This document shows positions 8,137-16,715 of a stretch of DNA of 64,000 nt, piece by piece. Position numbers and translations under genes: made by a program. Under the pieces are notes generated by a model. The model was not told the DNA's origin. It did no database searches and saw nothing but the letters and a program-made list of their open reading frames with translations. The stretch's first letter is position 1. Each line of letters starts with the position of its first letter. The stretch is from JABSSA01 sp039975755 (lineage in GTDB: Bacteria; Pseudomonadota; Alphaproteobacteria; Rhodobacterales; Rhodobacteraceae), in assembly GCA_039975755.1 (NCBI GenBank), contig JBDWGM010000110.1, positions 23,269-87,268 on the forward strand, in the 5' to 3' direction.

Positions 8137-8685
8137 TTGGGACGTCTGACCCGCACCCATTTGATTGAAGCGGTAATCTTTCTGCTGATCGTCGCAGTGT
8201 TTTACGGCTTTACGTTCGAGTTCAATCAACCGATCGAAATCTACCGCTTTGGGGCGACGGCATGGCCTCGTGTTGTGATTGGGCTGTTGTTGATCACCAC
8301 ACTGGGCAACATCTGGTTTCAGCGCAAGCACGGCTCAGCCGCACAAGGAACGATTGGACAAAAAGAAGAGGATGCGCCCGACTTTAGCGAGCCGGGCTCG
8401 TTGCCGAGGATGATTGCGGTGTTGCTGACCCCGCTTGTCTTTGCGTGGCTGCTTAAACCCATGGGCATCTACGCCAGCGCGCCGTTTTTTATTGCTGCCA
8501 TTATCTGGCTGTTTGGCGAACGCCGCTGGAAAGCAATCTTTCTAATAACCGTTCTGATTTACATTTTGTTTATCGGGCTCTTTCTTGTGATCCTCAACGC
8601 GCCATTGCCACAGGGGAACACGTCCCCCTTTTATGACGTCAGCGCATGGATTTTAAAGATGAACGCCAAGTTACAGGGGCTGTGA
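8137..8685 (+). CDS. tctB: TTT transporter small membrane subunit
   Basis: Small four-helix membrane subunit of the tripartite tricarboxylate transporter. The start is TTG at 8137, served by GGAGG at 8124-8128; no in-frame ATG is suitably placed. Hydrophobic segments lie at about residues 10-30, 43-58, 85-125 (two closely spaced) and 130-155, matching the TctB pattern. The loop around residues 58-85 is charged. At 182 residues it is slightly long for the family. It is seven bases from tctA and presumably assembles with it. Confidence 0.85.
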   Translation: MGRLTRTHLIEAVIFLLIVAVFYGFTFEFNQPIEIYRFGATAWPRVVIGLLLITTLGNIWFQRKHGSAAQGTIGQKEEDAPDFSEPGSLPRMIAVLLTPLVFAWLLKPMGIYASAPFFIAAIIWLFGERRWKAIFLITVLIYILFIGLFLVILNAPLPQGNTSPFYDVSAWILKMNAKLQGL

Positions 8686-8692
8686 ACACACC

Positions 8693-10183
8693 ATGATCGA
8701 CAACTTTTTGGCCGGATCTGCGGCCCTTTTCGGCGATCCGTTCACAATTGGCATCTTCGTTTTTGGGGTGATCGGCGGCATGTTATTTGGCGCCATTCCG
8801 GGCGTCAGCATGCTGACGCTTGCGGCGATTTTGCTGCCCTTTACCGCCGGGCTGGAACCGGCGCAGGGGGTGATGCTGTTTGCGGTGATCTACTGCACCG
8901 GCACGTATGGCGGCGCGATCACTGCGATCCTGTTTAACATCCCCGGATCGGCCGAAAACGCACCAACCGCGTTTGACGGCTATCCCATGACCCAAAACGG
9001 ACAATCAGGCAAAGCGGTGGGCGCGGCTGTGCTGTGTTCCGCCATCGGTGGGATTGTCTCTGCTTTGGTGATGATGGCCGCGACCGAACCGCTGGCAAAC
9101 TGGGCCATCCAAAATATTGGCCCACCTGAGATTTTCGCCTTGGTCTTTTTCGGCCTCGCTGTGGCGTCGTCGGTCGGTGCGCGCACCATTTGGAAAGGCT
9201 GGATGTCAGTTTTGATCGGCCTCTTGATCGCCACCATCGGCCAAGACCCGGTGGGCGGCATCAACCGTTACAATTTTGGCCTCACAGATCTGGCCGCCGG
9301 TATCGCCTTTGTGCCCGCCATCCTTGGCTTTTTCGCGGTCTCCGAAATCTTCGTTCAGGCCGAAAAGAAAGCTAGCGGCAAATACAAAGCGCCAAAAGTC
9401 TCCATGACATTCCCATCCTTCCTCGAACTGTGGCTGCATAAAATCGCAGTGGTCCGTTCGATTTTCGTGGGCTTCTTCTGCGGTATCCTGCCCGGCATCG
9501 GCGCAACACTCGCCGCCTTCATGAGCTATGGCGAAGCCGTGCGGTGGTCCAAAACCCCCGAAGAATTTGGCAAAGGCAAATTGGAAGGCGTCATATCCGC
9601 AGAGACGGCAAACAACGCCGCCACTGGTGCGGCAATGATCCCTTTGCTGGCCCTTGGTTTGCCGGGGGGCGCTCTGACCGCGATGATGGTTGCGGTATTC
9701 CAAATGCACGATTTGCAACCTGGACCGCTGGTGTTCATGCTCTCGCCTGATCTGATCTGGATCGTCTTTGCCGCGATGTTTTATGCCAATGTGTCGATCC
9801 TGTTGATCGGCTTGTTGGAAACCAAAACCATCCTCAATCTGCTGAAAATCCCGTTCCAGTTTCTGGCCCCGCTCATCCTGATGCTGGCCACCACAGGCGC
9901 CTATATCAGCCGCGGACTGGTGTTGGATGTGATCGTGATGTTCCTTGCGGGCATTTTTGGCTATCTGCTGCGGCGGTCGGGCTTCTCGATACCGGGTATT
10001 GTGCTGGGCCTGATCCTAGGGCAAATCGGCGAACAGAACTTTGCGCAAGGTATGCAGATGGTGCACTATGATTTGGGAACTTATTTCTCTCGTCCGATCT
10101 GCGCCATTTTGATCTTTGCCGGGTCGATGACGTTGATGTCCAGCATCTACCGCGCCTTTTCATCAACCAAGCAAAATGCGTAA
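8693..10183 (+). CDS. tctA: TTT transporter large membrane subunit
   Basis: Large permease of the tripartite tricarboxylate transporter, about 11-12 helices. Family motifs are clear: GAIPGVSMLTLAAILLPFT near residue 35, YGGAITAILFNIPGSAENAPTAFDGYPM near 70-100, and the repeat-related GILPGIGATLAAFMSYGEA near 265. The pair of PG(V/I)G-type loops is the expected substrate region. The length of 496 residues is normal. It follows tctB closely and precedes the aldehyde dehydrogenase by 30 bases, so it belongs to the same transcript. Confidence 0.92.
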   Translation: MIDNFLAGSAALFGDPFTIGIFVFGVIGGMLFGAIPGVSMLTLAAILLPFTAGLEPAQGVMLFAVIYCTGTYGGAITAILFNIPGSAENAPTAFDGYPMTQNGQSGKAVGAAVLCSAIGGIVSALVMMAATEPLANWAIQNIGPPEIFALVFFGLAVASSVGARTIWKGWMSVLIGLLIATIGQDPVGGINRYNFGLTDLAAGIAFVPAILGFFAVSEIFVQAEKKASGKYKAPKVSMTFPSFLELWLHKIAVVRSIFVGFFCGILPGIGATLAAFMSYGEAVRWSKTPEEFGKGKLEGVISAETANNAATGAAMIPLLALGLPGGALTAMMVAVFQMHDLQPGPLVFMLSPDLIWIVFAAMFYANVSILLIGLLETKTILNLLKIPFQFLAPLILMLATTGAYISRGLVLDVIVMFLAGIFGYLLRRSGFSIPGIVLGLILGQIGEQNFAQGMQMVHYDLGTYFSRPICAILIFAGSMTLMSSIYRAFSSTKQNA

Positions 10184-10213
10184 GTCGCGGGCAGATCACA
10201 GGAGGATTCGGGG

Positions 10214-11599
10214 TTGAGCGAAACCAGCATTGCCGAAATCGTCGCGCGTGCGCGCACCGCCCAATCGCGATACGAGGGGGACGGGTCGCAATCCCGCTAT
10301 GACCGCGCCGCCCAAGCCGTCGCTTGGGCGATTATGGAACCAACGCGCAATCGCGAGCTTGCCGAACTGGCCGTGGCGACCACAGGGCTTGGCAATGTGC
10401 CCGACAAGATCACCAAGAACCACCGCAAGACGCTGGGCCTGATGCGCGACATCAAAGATGCCGTGACCTTTGGTGTGATCTCGGACGACCCCGATACGGG
10501 CATCACCGAAATTGCCCGCGCCAAGGGCGTGGTTGGCGCAATTGTGCCCTCCACCAACCCCGCCGCGACGCCCGCCAACAACATCATCAACGCGCTCAAA
10601 TGCGGAAATGCGATTGTGGTGGCCCCGTCTCCAAAGGGTCTGGCCTGCTCGGAAACGCTGATCGCCCATATCCATGCAGAATTCGTCAAAATCGGCGAAG
10701 ACCCCGATTTGGTGCAGATGATCCCAGCTCCGGGCTCCAAGGAACGAACCCAAGCGCTGATGGAGGCCTGCGACATGATCGTCGCGACCGGCAGCCAAAA
10801 CAATGTGCACCGCGCACAAACCGCCGGGACACCCGCCGTTGCCGTGGGGGCGGGCAACGTCGCCGTGATCGTGGACGAAACCGCCGATCTTGACGCCGCA
10901 GCCGAAAAAATCCGCGCTTCCAAATGCTTTGACAACGCCACCTCCTGCAGCTCTGAAAACGCGGCGGTGGTCGTGGACGCGGTCTATGACGCCTTCATCG
11001 CAGCCATGGCACGGGCCAATGGCGCGTTGGTCCAAGACGAAACCGCCTTGGTCGCAAAGCTTTGGCCCGACGGACATCTCAATCGATCCGTCATCGCCCA
11101 AGACGCCGACAAAATGATCGCAGCGCTGGACCTCGACGTGCCCACTGGCACCGAATTCATTGCTGTACCGACCTCCGGCATCGGTGACGCGCACCCGCTT
11201 TCCAGCGAAAAACTCAGCCGAGTGCTGGCGCTCTATCGGGCGTCCGATTTTGACCACGCCGTCGAAATCACCCGCGCCATTCAGCTCCATCAAGGGGCAG
11301 GGCACTCTGTCGGGTTGCATTCAACCATCGACGACCGCGCCCATACGCTGGCCACGGGCATCCCGACAAGCCGCGTGATCGTCAATCAGGCCCATACCTT
11401 TGCCACAGGCGGCTCATTCAACAACGGCATGCCGTTTTCCCTGTCGATGGGCTGCGGCACATGGGGGGGCAACTCGGTCAATGACAACGTCAATTTCCGC
11501 CACTTCCTGCAATCCACCAAAATCGTCCGCGAAATCCCGGCCCGCGAACCAGCCCTCGATGATATCTTCGCGGATTACTGGAGCGTTGCGGGCCAATGA
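10214..11599 (+). CDS. CoA-acylating aldehyde dehydrogenase, SauS-like
   Basis: NAD(P)-dependent aldehyde dehydrogenase of the CoA-acylating (AdhE/EutE/SauS) branch, 461 residues. The start is TTG at 10214, with AGGAGG at 10200-10205. It has the nucleotide region GAIVPSTNPAATPANN near 115 and the catalytic-cysteine motif NATSCSSENA near 240-250. It lacks the hydrolytic-type glutamate arrangement. Known: SauS of Cupriavidus reduces sulfoacetyl-CoA to sulfoacetaldehyde and is encoded beside the ligase SauT. Here the gene overlaps an acyl-CoA ligase by four bases and follows a TTT importer, so acid uptake, activation and reduction would be encoded together. Sulfoacetate is the leading candidate substrate. 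Other short acids are possible, since no sulfoacetaldehyde acetyltransferase (Xsc) gene is in the window. Codons here end in C more often than in genes beyond 20 kb. Confidence 0.7.
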   Translation: MSETSIAEIVARARTAQSRYEGDGSQSRYDRAAQAVAWAIMEPTRNRELAELAVATTGLGNVPDKITKNHRKTLGLMRDIKDAVTFGVISDDPDTGITEIARAKGVVGAIVPSTNPAATPANNIINALKCGNAIVVAPSPKGLACSETLIAHIHAEFVKIGEDPDLVQMIPAPGSKERTQALMEACDMIVATGSQNNVHRAQTAGTPAVAVGAGNVAVIVDETADLDAAAEKIRASKCFDNATSCSSENAAVVVDAVYDAFIAAMARANGALVQDETALVAKLWPDGHLNRSVIAQDADKMIAALDLDVPTGTEFIAVPTSGIGDAHPLSSEKLSRVLALYRASDFDHAVEITRAIQLHQGAGHSVGLHSTIDDRAHTLATGIPTSRVIVNQAHTFATGGSFNNGMPFSLSMGCGTWGGNSVNDNVNFRHFLQSTKIVREIPAREPALDDIFADYWSVAGQ

Positions 11600-13086
11600 A
11601 ATTCGACCCCACCGTTCCCCCAACCGGGACCGTACGTGACTGGCTTGATGCGCGCGCCGAAACTGGCGGTACGGCATTTGTGTTCCCCGAAACCAACGAA
11701 AGCCTGAACTGGCAAGACCTGCGCGCCCACGCCGCCCAGGTGGCGGGTGATCTGACCGCGCAAGGCATTGCCAAAGGCGAAAGTGTCGCAGTGATGCATC
11801 CCAATGGGCTTGAGGGCATCAAAGCAATGTTTGCGGTGCTCTATGGTGGCTTCCGTGCCACCATGCTCAACCTCGCGGCGGGCCCGGATGCGTTGGCTTA
11901 TGCGATGGACCATTCTGATGCGCGCGTGGGCTTTGTCCATGACAGCCAACTTGACGCCTTTGATCAGGTCCGCCCAGAGCGCTTAACGCTCTATACCCCC
12001 GGCGACACTCAAGCGCCGTTGCACACCATCGCCGCCTCAGACGAGGCGCTTTTGATGTACACCTCAGGCACCACGGGCCGCCCAAAAGGGGTCGTGCACA
12101 CACAATCAAGCTTGCTCGCCGGGGGCTGGACCGTCAGTGTCGCCCATAAACTAACCCCCCAAGATCGCGGTATGGGCGTCTTGCCGTTTTACCACATCAA
12201 CGGGCTGTGCGTGTCGGTCATGGGGTCTCTGGTTTCGGGCGGCTCTCTGGCCATGGTGTCGCGCTTTTCGGCCAGCCGCTTCTGGGATCAAGCCGAAACA
12301 GGCGGCATCACGTGGTTTTCCGTCGTGCCCACAATCATCAGCCACCTGCTGCATGGCGCATCCGAACCCAGCCCACAGCTAAAATCCCAACTGCGCTTTG
12401 CCCGCTCGGCGTCCTCGGCCCTTGCCATCGAAACACAGCGCGCCTTTCAAGACCGGTTTGGACTGGCCATCGTGGAATCGCTTGGCCTGACGGAAACGGC
12501 TGCGCAATGTCTTGTGAACCCGCTTGACCCGGCCCTGCACAAAATCGGCTCGGCTGGCAAAGCCATCAGCAATGACGCACGGATTGCAGATGACACCGGA
12601 ACCGAATGCTCCCGCGGCACCGAAGGCGAAATCCAGATCCGCGGCCACAACGTGATGAAAGAATATCTCAAGAACCCTGACGCCACTGCCGACAGCTTTC
12701 ATGGCGACTGGCTGCGCACCGGTGATCTGGGACGCATGGACAGTGACGGCTATGTCTTTGTCACTGGCCGCTTGAAAGAGCTGATTATCAAGGGCGGCGA
12801 AAACATCGCCCCCCGTGAAATTGACGAAGCCTTGTATGAACATCCCGACGTGGTCGAAGCCGCCGCCTTTGCACGACCAAACCCGCAATACGGTGAACGC
12901 GTCGAAGCGGCCGTGCGCTTAAGCGAGACATCAACCGCCACCCCAGAAGAGCTGCGCGCCCTGTGTGAAACCCGCGTCGGCGCGTTCAAAGCCCCCGATA
13001 TCGTGCATATCTTAGATGAATTGCCCAAAGGCCCGTCTGGCAAAATCCAACGGCTCTATCTGAACGCATTGCTACACGCCAGTTAA
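11596..13086 (+). CDS. Acyl-CoA synthetase (AMP-forming), SauT-like
   Basis: ANL-superfamily acid-CoA ligase of 496 residues. The start ATG is inside the ATGA overlap with the dehydrogenase, indicating translational coupling. The P-loop LLMYTSGTTGRPKGVVHT lies near residues 152-169. The adenylate motif SLGLTETAAQ lies near 295. The hinge region has GDWLRTGDLG and GRLKELIIKGGENIAPREID, and the C-terminal catalytic lysine motif is PSGKIQR near 480. In the proposed pathway it makes the CoA thioester that the preceding enzyme reduces, like sulfoacetate-CoA ligase SauT. The substrate cannot be read from sequence alone; malonate or other dicarboxylate ligases share these motifs. The stop overlaps by four bases the end of a convergent TauE-type gene. 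Confidence 0.75.
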   Translation: MKFDPTVPPTGTVRDWLDARAETGGTAFVFPETNESLNWQDLRAHAAQVAGDLTAQGIAKGESVAVMHPNGLEGIKAMFAVLYGGFRATMLNLAAGPDALAYAMDHSDARVGFVHDSQLDAFDQVRPERLTLYTPGDTQAPLHTIAASDEALLMYTSGTTGRPKGVVHTQSSLLAGGWTVSVAHKLTPQDRGMGVLPFYHINGLCVSVMGSLVSGGSLAMVSRFSASRFWDQAETGGITWFSVVPTIISHLLHGASEPSPQLKSQLRFARSASSALAIETQRAFQDRFGLAIVESLGLTETAAQCLVNPLDPALHKIGSAGKAISNDARIADDTGTECSRGTEGEIQIRGHNVMKEYLKNPDATADSFHGDWLRTGDLGRMDSDGYVFVTGRLKELIIKGGENIAPREIDEALYEHPDVVEAAAFARPNPQYGERVEAAVRLSETSTATPEELRALCETRVGAFKAPDIVHILDELPKGPSGKIQRLYLNALLHAS

Positions 13087-13850
13087 CTCAGGCCGTTCGC
13101 GATCAACCGCAAACCCATCAGCAAAAACATCGTCAACACCGCTTTGCGAAACAGCTCTTGGCTAACATGACTGCGCAGCAGTTCCCCGATGCGGAACCCC
13201 ACCAGAACCACGCAAAGCGCCATAGCTGATTTTAACAACACAGGCCCTGTCAAAATACCGGCCACCACTTGCCCCGCGCCCAAAGGCAGAACACCGGCAA
13301 GAAACAAAAACCCTGTTGCGCCGATGAACCTCTCCTTGGGCACATCACGTGCGACCAGATACATCGCCACTGTCGGCGACCAGATCGAACTGATCCCCCC
13401 TAAGATGCCCGACACCGCACCAAACCCCAGATGCCATCCACGGCCCGGCCCAATCCGCAGTTTGATCCCCAAAAGAATGTTGAGTGAAAACAGAACCATA
13501 GCGACGCCAATCGCAACCGTCAGCAAGGCGGTCGGATAGTCGGTTATGAACATAGACGTCACAAAGATGCAGACCATGATGGCCAGCGCAAACAGCCAAT
13601 ATTCGCGGACTATCGTCATTTTTTCCGGCGCACGTGTGAACTGTAACGCATTGGTCGCAAAGATCGACAGCCACAAGAGTGGAATCGCTTCTGTCGGGGG
13701 CATTAAAAGGGTCAGGAACGCCATCGACGCCGCAGGCAACCCGATACCAAGAAAGCCTTTCACGATGGCCGCAAACAGGAAGATGATCACCAGCAACGCG
13801 ACCCGACCGGCATCGAAATTTTGAATCATGTCAGCAATCGCAGCGCTCAT
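13083..13850 (-). CDS. TauE/SafE-type anion exporter
   Basis: Membrane permease of the TauE/SafE (DUF81) family, 255 residues, about eight hydrophobic helices in two similar halves. The signature is FLFAAIVKGFLGIGLPAASMAFL near 22-45, with a matching second-half segment FGAVSGILGGISSIWSPTVAMYL near 145-165. Family members export sulfite or sulfoacetate during sulfonate breakdown; others have unknown substrates. It begins four bases inside the end of the large FAD/Fe-S oxidoreductase gene (ATGA overlap), so the two are translated together. It converges on the SauT-like gene. Placement beside a SauS/SauT-like pair supports sulfite or sulfonate export. Confidence 0.8.
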   Translation of the reverse strand: MSAAIADMIQNFDAGRVALLVIIFLFAAIVKGFLGIGLPAASMAFLTLLMPPTEAIPLLWLSIFATNALQFTRAPEKMTIVREYWLFALAIMVCIFVTSMFITDYPTALLTVAIGVAMVLFSLNILLGIKLRIGPGRGWHLGFGAVSGILGGISSIWSPTVAMYLVARDVPKERFIGATGFLFLAGVLPLGAGQVVAGILTGPVLLKSAMALCVVLVGFRIGELLRSHVSQELFRKAVLTMFLLMGLRLIANGLS

Positions 13851-16645
13851 CCGTCTAACGCCCGGTCCAAGATAACCGCGAGGTTGAGTGCCTTGCGTTG
13901 GGTGACATCACTGATCTGACACCGGCAGGAAAACCCATCCGCGACAATCAACGCATCATCCGACGCAGCCCGCACCGCCGGCGCTAAAGACAGCTCTGCC
14001 ATTTGGCGCGAAACCTCTTCTGTTTCGGGCTGATACCCAAACGCCCCAGCCATCCCACAACACGAGCTTTCGATCATGCGCGCGTCGGCCCCTTCAATGG
14101 CGTTCACCGCATCCACGGTTGTCTGCGCAACCCCCATCGCCTTTTGATGGCAATGCCCATGCACCAGAACCTGCGTGCCCGGTTTTGCCACAGCCTTAAT
14201 CGGGTTTTGCGCGATGTATTCCGCAAAGGTCAGGATCTGCGCGCCCAGATCGTCTGTCCAATCTGGGATCAGGTTCACCGCCTCATCGCGAAACATCAAC
14301 GTGCAAGACGGCTCCAGCCCGACAATGGTTTTCCCGGCATCCAAAGCTGTGCGAAACGCATCCGTGGTGCGGCGCATCTCGGCTTTGGCGCGATCCACCA
14401 TGCCCGATGCCAAATACGTCCGCCCACAACACAGCGCACGCCCAGCGACAGACATCACGCCAACGCGTTTTCCAGATCGTTCAATCACCCGCTGCGCAGC
14501 GGCCAGCGTTTCAGGGTCGAAATGACGGTTAAACGTGTCCGCAAACAGCAAAACATCGCCGTCCATTGGCCCGCCAAAGCGCTTTTGGAATTTCGGGAGT
14601 GTGCGCGAACCGCCAAGACCCACCATTCGCGCGTGTTTGAGCGAGAAATTCGCAATAGGCGCCATTTTTGAGGCCAAAGGGGCCAAACGCGGCAATGCTG
14701 CGATCATGCGGTCGCGCAGTGTCAGACCATGCGTTGCGACACGCGCCGCTTGCACTTCGGTTTTCATCTTCGCCATATCAATGGACATCGGACATTCGCT
14801 TTTGCAGGCCTTGCAACCCACACATAATTGCATCGCATCCGCCATCTCGTCCGACGTAAACGCATCCTGTCCAAGCTGACCACTCAGCGCCAACCGCAAG
14901 ACATTGGCCCGCCCACGTGTCAGATCCTTTTCAAACCCGGTCACCCGGAATGACGGACACATAACGCCGCCGGTGCTTTTGCGGCAGGCTCCGTTGTTGT
15001 TACACATCTCTGCCGCACCGCTCAGCCCACCGGGCCAATCGGACCAATCAAACACAGTGTCCGGGCTTTGCTGGGCATAGCTTTCAGGCCAGCGCATCAA
15101 ACTGCGATCATCCATTTTGGGCGCGCGCACGATCTTGCCGGGGTTCAGCGTCGCTGAGGGGTCGAACTTGTCTTTAACCTGCTCAAAAATCTGCACCATG
15201 CGTTTGCCGTACATTCGTTCATGAAACTCTGAACGCACGATCCCATCGCCATGCTCGCCCGAATGCGACCCCTTAAAGGCCGCGACAAGGTCAAACGCTT
15301 CTTCGGCAATGGCCCGCATCTGGCGCAATCCCAAATCCTGCCGCAGGTTCAGAACCGGGCGCACATGCAACAACCCGACTGACGCATGCGCATACCACGT
15401 CCCGTCGGTGCCGTGCTTGCGAAACACATCCGTCAAACGGCTGGTGAAATCCGCAAGATGCTCAAGCGGCACGGCGCAATCCTCGACAAAGGACACTGGT
15501 TTGCCTTCGCTGCGCATCGACATCATGATATTCAAACCTTGGGTGCGTACGCCCCAGATCCGAGCTTGAAACGCAGGGTCTTCGGCCTCGATCACGCCGC
15601 CATCCTGTTTGCCGGGATCATCCCAGCGAAACCCCAGCTCAGCCATCAAATCACCCAAGGCCGTCAAACGGCGACGGTTCTCTTCTGGGGTTTCCGCAAA
15701 CTCCACCAGCAACAACGCTTCGGGATTGCCGCGCACGAAACTGTCCACGATGGGGCGAAACTGCGGGATATCCCGGCCCAACCGGATCATGTTGTGATCG
15801 ACAAGTTCCACCGCGACAGGGCCCAGTTTAACGATATGCTGTGCGGCATCCATCGCCGCGTGAAAGCTGGGGAAATGGCACACACCCAGCGTCTTGGTCA
15901 CAAGCTTGGGCGACAGCTTGAGATCTAGCGATTTGGTGATCGCCAGCGTCCCTTCCGATCCGACCAAAAGCTGCGCCATATCCGGGGCATCTCCCAAAAG
16001 CGCGTCGATGTTATACCCGCCCACACGGCGCTGCACCGCCGGAAAACGCTCTTGGATAATCGCCTGTTCCCGCGCGGCAAGCGCCACCAATTCGGCATCA
16101 AGCGTTTGGCTCGGGGAGGCGGCCTCAAACCGCCGCTGCTCTCCGCTGGCCAGCATCGCCTCAAGTCCCAGAACATTGTCCTGCATCTTGCCATAGCGGA
16201 TCGACCGCGACCCGCACGAATTATTGGCCGCCATCCCGCCCAACGTGGCACGCGACGCAGTGGACACATCAACCGGATACCACCACCCATCACCGGCCAA
16301 TTGGCGGTTCAGATCGTCCAGAACCAAACCGGGTTGTACCGTAACCCGGCCAGCGTCGGCGTCGTAATCGATCACCTTGTTCAGATAGCGCGTGAAATCG
16401 ACAACCAGCGCGTCATTGACCGTCTGGCCCGATTGTGACGTCCCACCCCCGCGCGGCAGAAGCGCAATGCCCTCGGATTTGGCAAAATCCAACGCGGCCT
16501 CAACATCCGCCCACGTCTTGGGGATCAGCACAGCACGCGGCATGATCTGATAAATCGACGCATCCGTGGCATAGCGCCCACGATCGAAATCCGTATCAAG
16601 AACCTGACCTTCGACCCGTGCCTGCAATGTGCGGTAATCTATCAT
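13847..16645 (-). CDS. FAD/Fe-S 2-hydroxyacid dehydrogenase (GlcD-GlpC fusion)
   Basis: A 932-residue fusion oxidoreductase. The N-terminal PCMH-type FAD domain spans about 30-240 (LLPRGGGTSQSGQ near 63-74, TLGGMAANNSCGSRSIRYG near 135). A GlcD-type cap follows (about 260-510). Then come an iron-sulfur section with CVGCKACKSECP near 605 and CCG-type domains with HGHCHQKAMG near 830 and ESSCCGMAGAFGY near 860. It would oxidise a 2-hydroxyacid and pass electrons through Fe-S clusters to the membrane quinone pool. Closest by architecture and length are the Shewanella D-lactate dehydrogenase Dld-II and E. coli YdiJ. D-lactate, 2-hydroxyglutarate, glycolate or sulfolactate are all possible. It is coupled to a TauE-type exporter and shares a 70-base divergent promoter region with an aminotransferase gene. 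Confidence 0.85.
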   Translation of the reverse strand: MIDYRTLQARVEGQVLDTDFDRGRYATDASIYQIMPRAVLIPKTWADVEAALDFAKSEGIALLPRGGGTSQSGQTVNDALVVDFTRYLNKVIDYDADAGRVTVQPGLVLDDLNRQLAGDGWWYPVDVSTASRATLGGMAANNSCGSRSIRYGKMQDNVLGLEAMLASGEQRRFEAASPSQTLDAELVALAAREQAIIQERFPAVQRRVGGYNIDALLGDAPDMAQLLVGSEGTLAITKSLDLKLSPKLVTKTLGVCHFPSFHAAMDAAQHIVKLGPVAVELVDHNMIRLGRDIPQFRPIVDSFVRGNPEALLLVEFAETPEENRRRLTALGDLMAELGFRWDDPGKQDGGVIEAEDPAFQARIWGVRTQGLNIMMSMRSEGKPVSFVEDCAVPLEHLADFTSRLTDVFRKHGTDGTWYAHASVGLLHVRPVLNLRQDLGLRQMRAIAEEAFDLVAAFKGSHSGEHGDGIVRSEFHERMYGKRMVQIFEQVKDKFDPSATLNPGKIVRAPKMDDRSLMRWPESYAQQSPDTVFDWSDWPGGLSGAAEMCNNNGACRKSTGGVMCPSFRVTGFEKDLTRGRANVLRLALSGQLGQDAFTSDEMADAMQLCVGCKACKSECPMSIDMAKMKTEVQAARVATHGLTLRDRMIAALPRLAPLASKMAPIANFSLKHARMVGLGGSRTLPKFQKRFGGPMDGDVLLFADTFNRHFDPETLAAAQRVIERSGKRVGVMSVAGRALCCGRTYLASGMVDRAKAEMRRTTDAFRTALDAGKTIVGLEPSCTLMFRDEAVNLIPDWTDDLGAQILTFAEYIAQNPIKAVAKPGTQVLVHGHCHQKAMGVAQTTVDAVNAIEGADARMIESSCCGMAGAFGYQPETEEVSRQMAELSLAPAVRAASDDALIVADGFSCRCQISDVTQRKALNLAVILDRALDG

Positions 16646-16715
16646 AATACTTGACCTTCCCCCCCGCTACCCTCACCGTCTCGTCCGATAGGCGCAACTT
16701 CTAAAGGCACTGAAC

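Noticed and set aside
10196..11320. 374-codon minus-strand frame opposite the SauS-like gene
   Set aside because: Glycine/histidine-rich shadow of a high-GC gene with strong motifs on the plus strand.
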